Assembly: GCF_000482485.1 (NCBI RefSeq)
Contig: NZ_AXVK01000028.1
Span: forward strand, 1 to 64,000
Length of the DNA: 64,000 bases
Reading direction: 5' to 3'
Source: Paucisalibacillus globulus DSM 18846
Lineage (GTDB): Bacteria > Bacillota > Bacilli > Bacillales > Amphibacillaceae
A program made the position numbers and the translations under genes. This document shows positions 35,517 to 44,323 of the stretch, piece by piece; the stretch's first letter is position 1; every line of letters begins with the position of its first letter. A model generated the notes under the pieces. It worked only from the letters and a program-made list of their open reading frames with translations, was not told the DNA's origin and made no database searches.

Positions 35517-35726
35517 CAGTTTCTTCCGCCCATCTACTTAAATCGCGCAACGGAGACTACATGTCGGAGATCACATCTCTGCTGCGCAAAATATAACAAA
35601 GCACTTGCGAGAATAGATATTAGTGGCGTGACTTTAACCGGATACCACGCGCACGACCATAAACTATTCAAGTTAACCTAAAAGTCAACTTTCAGCTACA
35701 GTTCAAACAAACTATAACAATAACAA
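35517..35726. other. intergenic region with a CG-rich hairpin, no gene
   Basis: At 35545-35586 GCGCA...GGAGA can pair with TCTCT...TGCGC. The surrounding 200 bp have CG-rich words (ACCACGCGCACGACC) unlike the neighbouring genes. No recognised element. Confidence 0.4.
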
Positions 35727-35768
35727 AAAGGTATTTAGTCCAATTATCTTATTGAACTAAATACCTTT
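35727..35768. terminator. bidirectional hairpin terminator
   Basis: AAAGGTATTTAGT and ACTAAATACCTTT pair over 13 bp, with A/T runs on both sides, between convergent mtlD and the TcaA-like gene. Confidence 0.8.
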
Positions 35769-35804
35769 TATCAATTTACAAGCGATTTAGTATCCCGGAT
35801 ATCA

Positions 35805-35829
35805 AGCCAGTGAACCTGTCCCCATGGCT
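35805..35829 (-). repeat. REP copy behind the TcaA-like gene
   Basis: Begins at the base next to the stop codon; the minus strand reads GCCATGGGGACAGGTTCACT. Confidence 0.88.
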
Positions 35830-37620
35830 TTATTCAATATTGGTCAATACTATTTCTTGTTCGTTTGTTGTGGCGGTATATTTCCAAACGTAGTCATTTG
35901 TTTCTTCTTCGCCGCTTTCATATTTAATTTTAATCTGTTCGCTTGTCGTAACAATCCAGTTATCTCCGTCTTCTGCAATGTCGGTAACTGAAACGCTGAT
36001 AACTTCTTGTGTTACACCGTTCTCATTTAAACGTGTTACCAAATCTTTTTGCATATCCTCTAAAGCACTTCCAGCTTTAATATAAGGTTGAACCTTTTCA
36101 TAGTTATTCGAATTAATTGCTTCTACCAATTGGTAAACATATTCTTCCACTGTTTGGCTAATAGCATCCTCACTAGCTACATCTTCCTTTGACACAGGAG
36201 CCACATTGGATTCTTGAAGTTCCTTAGAACCATCCAACGTTATTGTAGCTTCAAAATCATCACTATACCAAATTTCTTCGCATCCATTAATAAGCCAAGT
36301 ATCGTTTTCCTTATCATAGGACAAATCTATATAGCAATGATCAATTCTTTCTTCTGTTTCCGCTTCATCACCAGCATCATACAAGGCAGCAGTAAAATAA
36401 AACTTCGCAGGTACAGCAGCACTTGTTTCATCATTAAAATAAAAACTAGTAAAGTCAATTTCTACTGAATCGAATTGTCCTGTAAACAATTCTTCATAGT
36501 CACGATAATAATCAAAGTTTGATGTGAAAACATCTGCCAACCGATCAGTTACATTCGTAAATAGTTTCACATCTAAGGCAGCATGTGCCTTTACATAATC
36601 TTCACCATATAACAAAACGGAATCTGAAATTGCAGTAGTCAGTTCCTCCGGCAGTGAATTAACTTCAATTGTGTAATATGATTCTTCGAGTTTAATAGCT
36701 TCGGAATTAATGGTTCCCCATTCCGTTTCAATCACGGGTTTTATTTCTGTTTTCCCATCTAGACTAACAGGACCAAATTCTTCAATATATAAGTACTCGT
36801 CGAAAGCCACCTGTTCACCGTTAACCTCTACATATGCTTGGGTAATCGGTATATTCGTATAATTATCCAGTTGCAGTGAAACATAATCCGCTTCTAAGTA
36901 AATATCATAGTACGAATAACCACCAACAAGGGACATCTTTTCTTTGTTATCAACTTCTGTGTAATCCCCTTTGAAACTACTTTCTACATCATAAACACCT
37001 GGAGCAAGCGGGCCATAGACAGCCATTAACCCATCTGCTTCTTTTGACTTGAATGCTTTACCATTAAAAGCAACATCAACACCTTCAAATGGTAAGTAAA
37101 ATTCAACATATTGTGGTTCTAATACGATACGATGACGATCAAATATCCCTAACCATTTTCCATCCTGTTCTACGTTGATAAGGGAATTATTTTCATAAAA
37201 ATCCTTCATCGTTTTAAAATCTAAATCTATGTATTCATAATCCTCATTATCTAGTAAAACAACAGCCTTAGCTTCTTCATCTGAGATAGTTTTGCCTTCA
37301 ACGGTCGCAAGTTTTTGAACCTTTTCATAATCATCTTCTGCTAAAGCATCGACAAATCTTTCCATTGTTTTTTCTGGAGACGCATAGGACTTACCCCATG
37401 CTAAGAAACCTATTGCCAACACAATAAATGCTGCCCCTATACTATAAATCAGTTTTTGCTTCTTTGTTAGCTTTTTTCTTTCTTTTGGAACGACCGCTGA
37501 CTCATTTTGAGTAGCTGGTGCTGATGGACTTGCCTGCTCTAATGATGCACCACAATGCTTACAAAACTTTTGTGACGATGATGCAAGCTCCCCTCCACAC
37601 TCTTTACAATACTTTACCAT
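35830..37620 (-). CDS. TcaA/YvbJ family zinc-ribbon membrane protein
   Basis: 596 residues. An N-terminal zinc ribbon (Cys5, Cys8, Cys20, Cys23) would be cytoplasmic. A Lys-rich stretch and one transmembrane helix (about 52-72, IYSIGAAFIVLAIGFLAW) follow, then a large extracellular part with repeated beta-rich domains and a C-terminal NTF2-like domain (about 485-596). This matches the layout of staphylococcal TcaA (linked to glycopeptide response) and B. subtilis YvbJ. Function in this organism is unknown. It is divergent from another zinc-ribbon membrane protein, suggesting a shared process at the envelope. Confidence 0.8.
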   Translation of the reverse strand: MVKYCKECGGELASSSQKFCKHCGASLEQASPSAPATQNESAVVPKERKKLTKKQKLIYSIGAAFIVLAIGFLAWGKSYASPEKTMERFVDALAEDDYEKVQKLATVEGKTISDEEAKAVVLLDNEDYEYIDLDFKTMKDFYENNSLINVEQDGKWLGIFDRHRIVLEPQYVEFYLPFEGVDVAFNGKAFKSKEADGLMAVYGPLAPGVYDVESSFKGDYTEVDNKEKMSLVGGYSYYDIYLEADYVSLQLDNYTNIPITQAYVEVNGEQVAFDEYLYIEEFGPVSLDGKTEIKPVIETEWGTINSEAIKLEESYYTIEVNSLPEELTTAISDSVLLYGEDYVKAHAALDVKLFTNVTDRLADVFTSNFDYYRDYEELFTGQFDSVEIDFTSFYFNDETSAAVPAKFYFTAALYDAGDEAETEERIDHCYIDLSYDKENDTWLINGCEEIWYSDDFEATITLDGSKELQESNVAPVSKEDVASEDAISQTVEEYVYQLVEAINSNNYEKVQPYIKAGSALEDMQKDLVTRLNENGVTQEVISVSVTDIAEDGDNWIVTTSEQIKIKYESGEEETNDYVWKYTATTNEQEIVLTNIE

Positions 37621-38081
37621 TCTCTATTCCCTCACTTTGTGCAAAATAAATTATATAATTTGTAATATTTCTTCCAAATTATAATGCAATACCATATATT
37701 TGTTAAGCCTTTATACCTAGAAAAATTCTCCATTATATCTATTTTCCTAAATATTTTCATGAATTTAAGCACTAATACCTAATAACCTATTTCAAAAAGT
37801 GCAATTATTGTCTATAATTGTCAGTGAGAGAAACGGGATTTAATTTTAAATAACAAAAGGAGGGTTGGAAGGTATTTATAACGATTTATGGGTTTTTACA
37901 TAATATTAAAGTCTTTATAACTATTTCATATCGTTTAACTCATAAATCCAATCCTAGAAAAACCCACACGGAATCGCTTACCCTTTAGCGAATGTGTTAG
38001 TTTTTCTTATCCTGAGGGGAAAACTTTATATTTTCCTATTTAACAATTAAATCCGAAAATAATTATACGAGGAGAGTTAAC
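37621..38081. other. divergent intergenic region with possible leader hairpin
   Basis: 461 bp without a gene. Repeated words around 37880-37965 (GATTTATGGGTTTTT and AAAAACCCACA; CATAAATCC) could form a long stem. At 37966-38006 ACAC/GTGT and TCGCT/AGCGA can pair, followed by TAGTTTTTC, a possible weak terminator ahead of the downstream gene. No known riboswitch signature was recognised. Confidence 0.4.
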
Positions 38082-38924
38082 ATGTTAACTTGTTCAAACT
38101 GTGGTACAAAACAGAATTCTGGAAAGTTCTGTGAGGAATGTGGTGGCCCGTTAGAAATGGAACAAACAGCTGTAACTGCAGATACAACTGTTCCAGTAAA
38201 TCCACCAAGCGAAGGTGCACAACAAAGTGCAGCAACATCTACATCTGCTGTTAACGCAGAGCAAGGCACTAAGCAAACACAAGAAACAGTAGAAGCTATT
38301 AAAGGAGGATTATCTAATTATTGGTCTTATCTACTAGAATTAGTGAAAAATCCTACAACTGCTTTCCAAACAGGTACTAATAACTTTGTGAATGGACTAG
38401 TAACATTAATCTTATTTGCTGTTACATACTCAATAAGCCTTTATTGGTTAGCTAATTCATTTTTCAAAAAAACATTCGGTGGATTTATGGAAGAATCACT
38501 TCCTTTCTTTGAAATAAATTCTAGATTAGTATTCGGTATTATAATCATTCTAGCAATCACACTTGGAAGTGTTATTGCGATTACAAAACTTGCAAAACAC
38601 ACGGATGGATTCAAAACAATTTTAGCCCAATTTGGTAGTCTAGTTGCTCCACTACTAGCTTTAAATTTAATTGCTATCATCGGTGGTTTATCATCATCTA
38701 TTGCATTAACAATGATTCCTTTAGTTATTTCCAATATACTTGCATTTGTAATTATTCCAGTACTATACGTCTATGAAAAATCATCCCAAGTGAATAACAA
38801 AGGACAAAAAGTATATCATAGCTTCCTAGTACTAATCATGATCACAGTAATAACCTATATACTAGGAAACTCTATCCTATCAAACACATTCGAAGAACTA
38901 GAAGACATACTATATTACTTATAA
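38082..38924 (+). CDS. zinc-ribbon multi-pass membrane protein, function unknown
   Basis: 280 residues. A zinc ribbon with Cys4, Cys7, Cys17 and Cys20, a Thr/Ala/Gln-rich linker (about 28-75), and about five to six membrane helices from residue 105 on. Similar proteins accompany YvbJ/TcaA-type genes in Bacillus. No catalytic motif is visible. Strong RBS GAGGAGAG. A REP follows two bases after the stop codon. Confidence 0.7.
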   Translation: MLTCSNCGTKQNSGKFCEECGGPLEMEQTAVTADTTVPVNPPSEGAQQSAATSTSAVNAEQGTKQTQETVEAIKGGLSNYWSYLLELVKNPTTAFQTGTNNFVNGLVTLILFAVTYSISLYWLANSFFKKTFGGFMEESLPFFEINSRLVFGIIIILAITLGSVIAITKLAKHTDGFKTILAQFGSLVAPLLALNLIAIIGGLSSSIALTMIPLVISNILAFVIIPVLYVYEKSSQVNNKGQKVYHSFLVLIMITVITYILGNSILSNTFEELEDILYYL

Positions 38925-38925
38925 G

Positions 38926-38986
38926 GCCATGGGGACAATCCTCGGCCTGATTAACAATAAGGCCATGGGGACAGGTTCCTCGGCCT
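38926..38986 (+). repeat. two forward REP copies
   Basis: A shortened copy (38926-38948, lacking GG of CAGGTT) and a full copy (38962-38986), head to tail behind the zinc-ribbon gene. Confidence 0.88.
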
Positions 38987-39005
38987 AATTTCACTTTAGA
39001 CTTTA

Positions 39006-39042
39006 GGGCCGTGGGACAAGTAATCGCAGTCCTAGGTTCCTT
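39006..39042 (+). repeat. short REP variant
   Basis: GGGCCGTGGGACAAGTAATC followed by GCAGTCCTAGGTTCCTT. It keeps part of the GAGTAACCGCAG core of the longer variants. Confidence 0.5.
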
Positions 39043-39050
39043 AATTTAAC

Positions 39051-39173
39051 ATAGGAATGGACATAAGATTTTTCCAAGCACGTTCCGAACAACTCAGCTT
39101 ATGGCGTTTATAACCATAAGCCATAAGCTGAGCATAGTTCGAAATAAACCTTTTACTTATGCTCCATTCCTTA
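39051..39173. repeat. nested 120-bp imperfect palindrome
   Basis: Outer arms AGGAATGGACATAAG (39053-39067) and CTTATGCTCCATTCCT (39156-39171) enclose inner arms CTCAGCTTATGGC (39092-39104) and GCCATAAGCTGAG (39120-39132). A separate hairpin AGTAGAATT/AATTCTACT follows at 39210-39255. No gene. Confidence 0.75.
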
Positions 39174-39255
39174 TTTTTTAATCTTCTTCCATTCTTATTC
39201 CTATTAATTAGTAGAATTGGATTTCCCATTCCATTCCCAATTCCATAATTCTACT

Positions 39256-39881
39256 TCTCCCTACCTGAAAATCCCCGAACAAATTAGCAATACTTCTCCA
39301 GATGTTATAAGGCCCTGGCATATTTTTTTATAAACTTTATTTAAAATATTTCACATCTGTCCCCCACATTACTATTCTAATATTTACATGTTTGATTTGT
39401 TAAAATGTGACAGTACGTTGATAAAATTATTAAAATAAAATTCGTTAATTAATGAATTTCGCAGCAAATAAACTGCGACAGTATTCTTTATATCCCTTCA
39501 ATTCAGGTATTGGACCACCCTTTTCCATCCCAAGCAAAAAAATATATATTCTAACGAAAATCAAGCCAATGTACCTGTCCCCATGGCTCTAAAAAATGGT
39601 TAACTTTTCAATCCTTGGGGAAATTAGACGTAGAAGGGGTTTTAATTTTTGTTGTTGATTTTCTTGTTCACAATAATGTCATTCTAAAGTTGCGATTTTG
39701 CCATAAATAATTAACAATCAAGTAGGGTAAAAGGGTATACTTTGACTATGTGTACCTTTTAACAAACTCTACTCCAAACGAACACTTATCAATTCTTCCA
39801 TTGATACACTTGATACATAAATGAACTTTAATTAAATGGTATGTTACTACCATGATTAGTTTTAGAGGAGGACTATTCACA
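39256..39881. other. 626-bp region upstream of cydA
   Basis: AT-rich and without a convincing gene. It contains one inverted REP (39564-39588). TATACT near 39737 could be the cydA -10. Half-sites such as TTCACAA near 39667 are reminiscent of Rex, but no full dyad was found. Confidence 0.4.
39564..39588 (-). repeat. inverted REP copy
   Basis: The minus strand reads GCCATGGGGACAGGTACATT. It lies about 300 bp upstream of cydA, not behind a gene. Confidence 0.85.
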
Positions 39882-41222
39882 TTGTTATTTAACGATCCGG
39901 TATTTGCCAGTAGATTATTAACTCTCCTAACCCTATCTTTTCACATTATCTATGCAACGATTGGGGTTGGGGTTCCACTGATGATTATGATCGCACAGTG
40001 GATTGGAATTAAGAAAAATGATATGCATTATATTTTAATGGCAAGACGATGGGCAAAAGGTTTTGTTGTGACAGTTGCCGTTGGTGTTGTGACCGGTACG
40101 ATTATTGGGTTACAGCTTTCCTTATTATGGCCACAGTTTATGGAGCTTGCCGGCAATATTATTGCTCTGCCATTATTTATGGAAGTTTTCGCCTTCTTCT
40201 TTGAAGCTATTTTCTTAGGAATTTATCTATATACATGGGACCGCTTTGAAAATCCTAAAAAGCATTTACTATTATTGATTCCAGTAGCACTTGGTGCAGG
40301 GATGTCCGCTTTCTTTATTACGATTGTAAATTCCTTCATGAATACACCAGCTGGATTCGATATAGTAAACGGGCAACTTGCAAATGCCAATCCAATTGCA
40401 GCAATGTTCACCGCAGCAATGCCGACAAAGGTGTCACATGTTCTTGCGACTGCCTATATGACTGTGGCATTTATGCTTGCAGCAATTGCAGCCTATAAAT
40501 TAATTAAAGGTTCCAATCATGCCTACCATAAAAAGGCATTGTATATGGCAATGAGGATTGGACTAGTCTTTGCTATCGCTACTGCCATTATTGGTGACTT
40601 CTCTGGAAAATTCCTAGCCGAATATCAACCCGAAAAATTAGCTGCAGCTGAATGGCATTTTGAGACTGAAGAAGGTGCACCACTACTTCTGTATGGGGTA
40701 TTGGATGAAAATCAAGAAATAAAATATGAAATTCGCATACCATATGCACTTAGTATTCTCGCACATGGAGATCCATTTTCAGAAGTTGTCGGTCTAGACC
40801 AGTTTTTGAAAGAGGAACAGCCTCCCCTCGTTGTCCATTATTTCTTTGATTTAATGGTAACCATCGGGATGTTTATGATTTTTCTAGCGTTAATTTATTG
40901 GATTGGTATGAAACGAGCATGGTCCTTTGTCCAGTCAACTTGGTACCGATGGTTAATCGTACTTGGTGGACCATTATCTTTCTTAGCAATTGAATCTGGG
41001 TGGTGGCTTGCTGAGGTCGGACGTCAACCTTGGATTTTACGGGGTATTATGACCGTCGATCAAGCAGCAACAACAAGTGACTATGTTGGACACATGTTTA
41101 TCCTTTTTGCTGGTCTTTACATTGTTCTTGGAGTTGGAACAGTTGTCGTACTCACACGAATTTTCAGGAATAATCCCTTAGAGAAGGATTTGGAAAAAAT
41201 GCAAGGTGGTGATCCTTCATGA
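39882..41222 (+). CDS. cydA: cytochrome bd-type oxidase subunit I (CydA/YthA)
   Basis: Quinol-oxidising subunit of 446 residues. GAGGAGGA at 39865-39872 lies inside the longer open frame (from 39852), so the TTG at 39882 is the likely start. Haem ligand His21 is in SFHIIYATIGVGVP, and GRQPWIL near the end is a family hallmark. It has the short Q-loop typical of Firmicute enzymes. It overlaps cydB by 4 nt. Resembles the YthA branch of B. subtilis more than CydA proper, as far as can be judged by eye. Confidence 0.9.
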   Translation: MLFNDPVFASRLLTLLTLSFHIIYATIGVGVPLMIMIAQWIGIKKNDMHYILMARRWAKGFVVTVAVGVVTGTIIGLQLSLLWPQFMELAGNIIALPLFMEVFAFFFEAIFLGIYLYTWDRFENPKKHLLLLIPVALGAGMSAFFITIVNSFMNTPAGFDIVNGQLANANPIAAMFTAAMPTKVSHVLATAYMTVAFMLAAIAAYKLIKGSNHAYHKKALYMAMRIGLVFAIATAIIGDFSGKFLAEYQPEKLAAAEWHFETEEGAPLLLYGVLDENQEIKYEIRIPYALSILAHGDPFSEVVGLDQFLKEEQPPLVVHYFFDLMVTIGMFMIFLALIYWIGMKRAWSFVQSTWYRWLIVLGGPLSFLAIESGWWLAEVGRQPWILRGIMTVDQAATTSDYVGHMFILFAGLYIVLGVGTVVVLTRIFRNNPLEKDLEKMQGGDPS

Positions 41223-42244
41223 GTTTAGAAATTCTTGGTATCGTTGTTCTTTGGTTATTCTTGTTCGGATATGTCATTGTTGGGTCGATTGATTACGGGG
41301 CAGGTTTCTTTAATGCCCACAGCATTATCACAGGAAAGCAACATATTTTGTCAAGGATTATACAGCGTTACCTCTCCCCTGTTTGGGAAGTTACAAATGT
41401 ATTTTTTGTTTTCTTTTTCGTTGGAATGGTAGGGTTCTTCCCTCAATCTGCTTATTACTTTGGTACGATACTACTCCTTCCAGGAAGTATCGCCTTAATC
41501 TTACTATCCATTCGTGGTTCCTATTATGCATTTGAAGCATATGGAACAAAAGGTCACAAAGGATATGCGTTTATGTACGGGGCATCCGGGTTATTGATTC
41601 CAGCCTCTTTATCCATTGTTTTAACGATTTCAGAAGGTGGATTTGTCTCTATCGTTGATGGGAATCCTGTACTTGACTATCAAGCACTATTCTTAAGCCC
41701 ATTAACCTGGTCAATTGTAGTTCTTAGCATCGCAGCTGTACTTTACATTTCTGCTGTATTTCTCACTTGGTATGCTCATAAAACCGGTGATGTAACGGCA
41801 ACTAATTTAATGCGTAAGTATGCAATCGGATGGTCAATACCACTTATCATCGCGGCAAGTGGCATTATTATCGAATTGCGTTTCCATAATGAAGAACATT
41901 TTTCTAGAATCATCGACTTATGGTGGATGTTTGGATTATCCTCCTTATTATGGGTTGGAACCGTATGGCTTCTATGGAAAAAGAGGAATTATGGAGTTGC
42001 ATTCATTTTCCTTGTAGGACAATTCGCGCTTGCATTCTTTGCTTATGGCATTTCCCATTATCCATATTTGCTCTATCCACATTTGACAATATATGAAGGA
42101 TTTACCAATACGGCCATGGCAATATCTCTTGTCTTCGTATTTATACTGGGAATGGCACTCCTTATTCCTTCATTATATTTATTAATGAAACTATTTCTAT
42201 TCGATAAAAATTATGTACAGGGAACAAAAAACAAAAAGGAGTGA
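41219..42244 (+). CDS. cydB: cytochrome bd-type oxidase subunit II (CydB/YthB)
   Basis: Partner subunit of 341 residues with about eight to nine helices. GSIDYGAGFFNAHS near residue 22 is the subunit II signature, in place of the DGFDLG motif of enterobacterial CydB. ATG overlaps the cydA stop (ATGA). Followed 5 nt after its stop by a tiny membrane gene. Confidence 0.9.
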   Translation: MSLEILGIVVLWLFLFGYVIVGSIDYGAGFFNAHSIITGKQHILSRIIQRYLSPVWEVTNVFFVFFFVGMVGFFPQSAYYFGTILLLPGSIALILLSIRGSYYAFEAYGTKGHKGYAFMYGASGLLIPASLSIVLTISEGGFVSIVDGNPVLDYQALFLSPLTWSIVVLSIAAVLYISAVFLTWYAHKTGDVTATNLMRKYAIGWSIPLIIAASGIIIELRFHNEEHFSRIIDLWWMFGLSSLLWVGTVWLLWKKRNYGVAFIFLVGQFALAFFAYGISHYPYLLYPHLTIYEGFTNTAMAISLVFVFILGMALLIPSLYLLMKLFLFDKNYVQGTKNKKE

Positions 42245-42249
42245 TCCAT

Positions 42250-42360
42250 TTGTTCAACGACTTTCTAATCTTTGTTGCCCCCTTTCTCATCATAATCATT
42301 GCAATTGTTCTCGCATTCTATGTAGCGGGAAAAGATGATTTAGTAAATCGGGAGGAATAA
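42250..42360 (+). CDS. cydS: cytochrome bd oxidase small subunit CydS
   Basis: A 36-residue single-helix protein beginning at TTG 42250. GGAG of the cydB end serves as RBS. It reads MFNDFLIFVAPFLI, a hydrophobic core, then YVAGKDDLVNREE. Length, one N-out helix and the AP...F-V-G-K-D pattern match the CydS subunit seen in the Geobacillus cytochrome bd structure. It completes a three-gene cydABS operon. Confidence 0.85.
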   Translation: MFNDFLIFVAPFLIIIIAIVLAFYVAGKDDLVNREE

Positions 42361-42513
42361 ATATACACTTAAGAGTCAGGAGCGTTTATTTAGAGTCCTT
42401 ATAGAGTATTTAGTCTGTTTACGTGATGATTGTTGCCGTTTTTATCTACACAAGATCCACTTATGGTTCTTTGGGATGCTCTGGTATTAAAAAATAAGGA
42501 CCACTAACACAAT
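42361..42513. other. short spacer after cydS
   Basis: No gene or repeat recognised in these 153 bp. Confidence 0.4.
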
Positions 42514-42556
42514 AAGGCAGTCTAATGGACATTTATCCATTAAACTGCCTTTCTTT
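42514..42556. terminator. bidirectional terminator between cydS and cydC
   Basis: AAGGCAGTCTAATGGA pairs with TCCATTAAACTGCCTT, followed by TCTTTTG on the plus strand. The minus side has TTATTGTGTTAG. Confidence 0.8.
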
Positions 42557-42604
42557 TGCTTCATTTGCCTAGGTAAATTATTTTCAAACAAATTTACTTG
42601 CCAT

Positions 42605-44323
42605 CTACCAAAACAAACTCTGCTCAATTTCCTTCATTCGATAAAAATAACCTTGCTTATCCATTAACTCATCAAAGGTTCCAGACTCAATAATCGAACC
42701 CTGCTCCATCACAATGATCTGATCCATCTTTTCTAGTCCTGTTAAACGATGACTTATAAGAACAACGGTATCCTCTTTTGCAATCTTAAATAGACTTTCA
42801 TACAACTGTGACTCTGTAATCGAATCCAAAGAAGATGTTGGTTCATCTAATAGCCAAAGTGGAGCCTTTCTTAATATAGACCGAGCGATTGCCAACCGCT
42901 GCTTTTCTCCACCTGAAAGATTTTCCCCTTTTTCAAGTACGGGAGTATCCAGACTAAGATGGTCAAGTTGTACGATTCGAAGAGTCTCTTCCATCTCTTC
43001 ATTGCTCAGCCCATCCTTCGCTAATTCCAAGTTTTCACGAACTGTTCCAAAGAAAAAGTGATTAGATTGTAAAACAACATTTGCATTTTCCCAAATACTT
43101 TCCTGTGATAACCCTGAGAGTAATTGGTTGTTCCATCGTATATCTCCATCACTGACATCGTACATTTTCAACAACAATTGCAAGATAGTAGATTTACCCG
43201 AACCACTTGGTCCAACAATTGCCGTTTTGGATCCTACAGCCAGACAAAAAGAAAGATTGTTCAACGTAGGACGTGTCTCATCTGGAAAAGTAAAACTCAC
43301 ATGTTCGATTTCGATAGCAGGTGGAATCCCTTTCTCGACCATTCCTGTTTCTTGTCGACACACCTCGGATTGTTCAGCTTTAACGACCGTCTCCAATCGG
43401 CTAACAGCTTGTCTACTATCCTGAAGATGACTAGGATATGCCGCCATGGCCGTTGTGTTTTCAAATACAGTAAGGGATACCATCACAAGCATAGCAAGGA
43501 AAATGCCATCTAACTGGCCCATTGTAACCAAATAAGCTCCTACAGCCAACACCGTTACAGAAATAAACAGGGATACAAACGTATTGACTGACTCGTGGAA
43601 CAAGCGTTGGACATTTTCCCGCTCCTGCTCTGCCAAATAATAATCCGATGACTCAAGCAAATCCTGTTCTTTTTTGTTTACTTGCTGATAAATTTTCAAA
43701 TCTCGATAACCATATAAAAACTCGGTAACATCTGTCGATAATCTTCCTCTGCTCTCCCTAACCATTCGATCCACTTTTCGTTGCTTTAATCCAAAAAAGG
43801 CCGGAACAATAAATGTCGTTAAGAGCAACCCAATAAAGATAATCACTGCCACTTCCAAGGAAAAGAAAGTTGTGAAGAATATCGTAGCAAGAAAGACAAG
43901 AACAATGACTATCAGCGGGTAAAAAACGCGCAGGAAGTAATTTTGTAATGTCTCCACATCACCAACAATTCTCGAAAGCAAATCGCCACTTCGGTATTGT
44001 TGAAAAATACGTGGTGCACGGGCTTCCAATTTTTCATAAAAGGAAACACGTAGATTGCTTAGCATCGTAAACGTTCCACGATGGGAAAAATAGCGCTCAC
44101 CATATCTGCTTAACGCCGAAATAATTCCAAGCATTTTTACGATGGCTACGATGATCATTAACGTATAAATTGGCGGTACAAGCGCAGCCTGTGAGATTAA
44201 ATATCCACTGGAGGAAAAAAGACCAACAGCCGTTATCCCGGCGATAAATCCACAAATAATAGAAAGAAGGATATCTTTCTTTTCCTTTAGCATAATAAGG
44301 ATTATTGTTTTCATACCTTTCAT
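42605..44323 (-). CDS. cydC: thiol reductant ABC exporter subunit CydC
   Basis: Half of the CydDC heterodimer that exports cysteine/glutathione-type thiols needed to assemble cytochrome bd. 572 residues: six membrane helices (about 1-300) and an ABC domain with Walker A GPSGSGKST, signature LSGGEKQR and Walker B LWLLDEPTSS. Start ATG coincides with the last base of cydD. It is convergent with cydABS, whereas in B. subtilis the four cyd genes form one operon. Confidence 0.9.
   Translation of the reverse strand: MKGMKTIILIMLKEKKDILLSIICGFIAGITAVGLFSSSGYLISQAALVPPIYTLMIIVAIVKMLGIISALSRYGERYFSHRGTFTMLSNLRVSFYEKLEARAPRIFQQYRSGDLLSRIVGDVETLQNYFLRVFYPLIVIVLVFLATIFFTTFFSLEVAVIIFIGLLLTTFIVPAFFGLKQRKVDRMVRESRGRLSTDVTEFLYGYRDLKIYQQVNKKEQDLLESSDYYLAEQERENVQRLFHESVNTFVSLFISVTVLAVGAYLVTMGQLDGIFLAMLVMVSLTVFENTTAMAAYPSHLQDSRQAVSRLETVVKAEQSEVCRQETGMVEKGIPPAIEIEHVSFTFPDETRPTLNNLSFCLAVGSKTAIVGPSGSGKSTILQLLLKMYDVSDGDIRWNNQLLSGLSQESIWENANVVLQSNHFFFGTVRENLELAKDGLSNEEMEETLRIVQLDHLSLDTPVLEKGENLSGGEKQRLAIARSILRKAPLWLLDEPTSSLDSITESQLYESLFKIAKEDTVVLISHRLTGLEKMDQIIVMEQGSIIESGTFDELMDKQGYFYRMKEIEQSLFW

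Noticed and set aside
35445-35681. 78-residue frame starting in the REP run
   Set aside because: Starts within repeats (MWAMGTWAMGTGSSA) and runs through the structured spacer; no independent support.
37860-38050. Possible known riboswitch before the zinc-ribbon gene
   Set aside because: Stems can be drawn, but no conserved core of a class I know (c-di-AMP, cobalamin, SAM, T-box) is present.
39041-39229. 62-residue frame across the nested palindrome
   Set aside because: Formed by the inverted repeat sequence itself; no RBS or homology.
39640-39760. Full Rex operator before cydA
   Set aside because: Only a half-site TTCACAA near 39667 is present; the other half does not match.
42241-42244. 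Programmed frameshift joining cydB and cydS
   Set aside because: A separate RBS and TTG start explain the small gene; no slippery sequence is seen.
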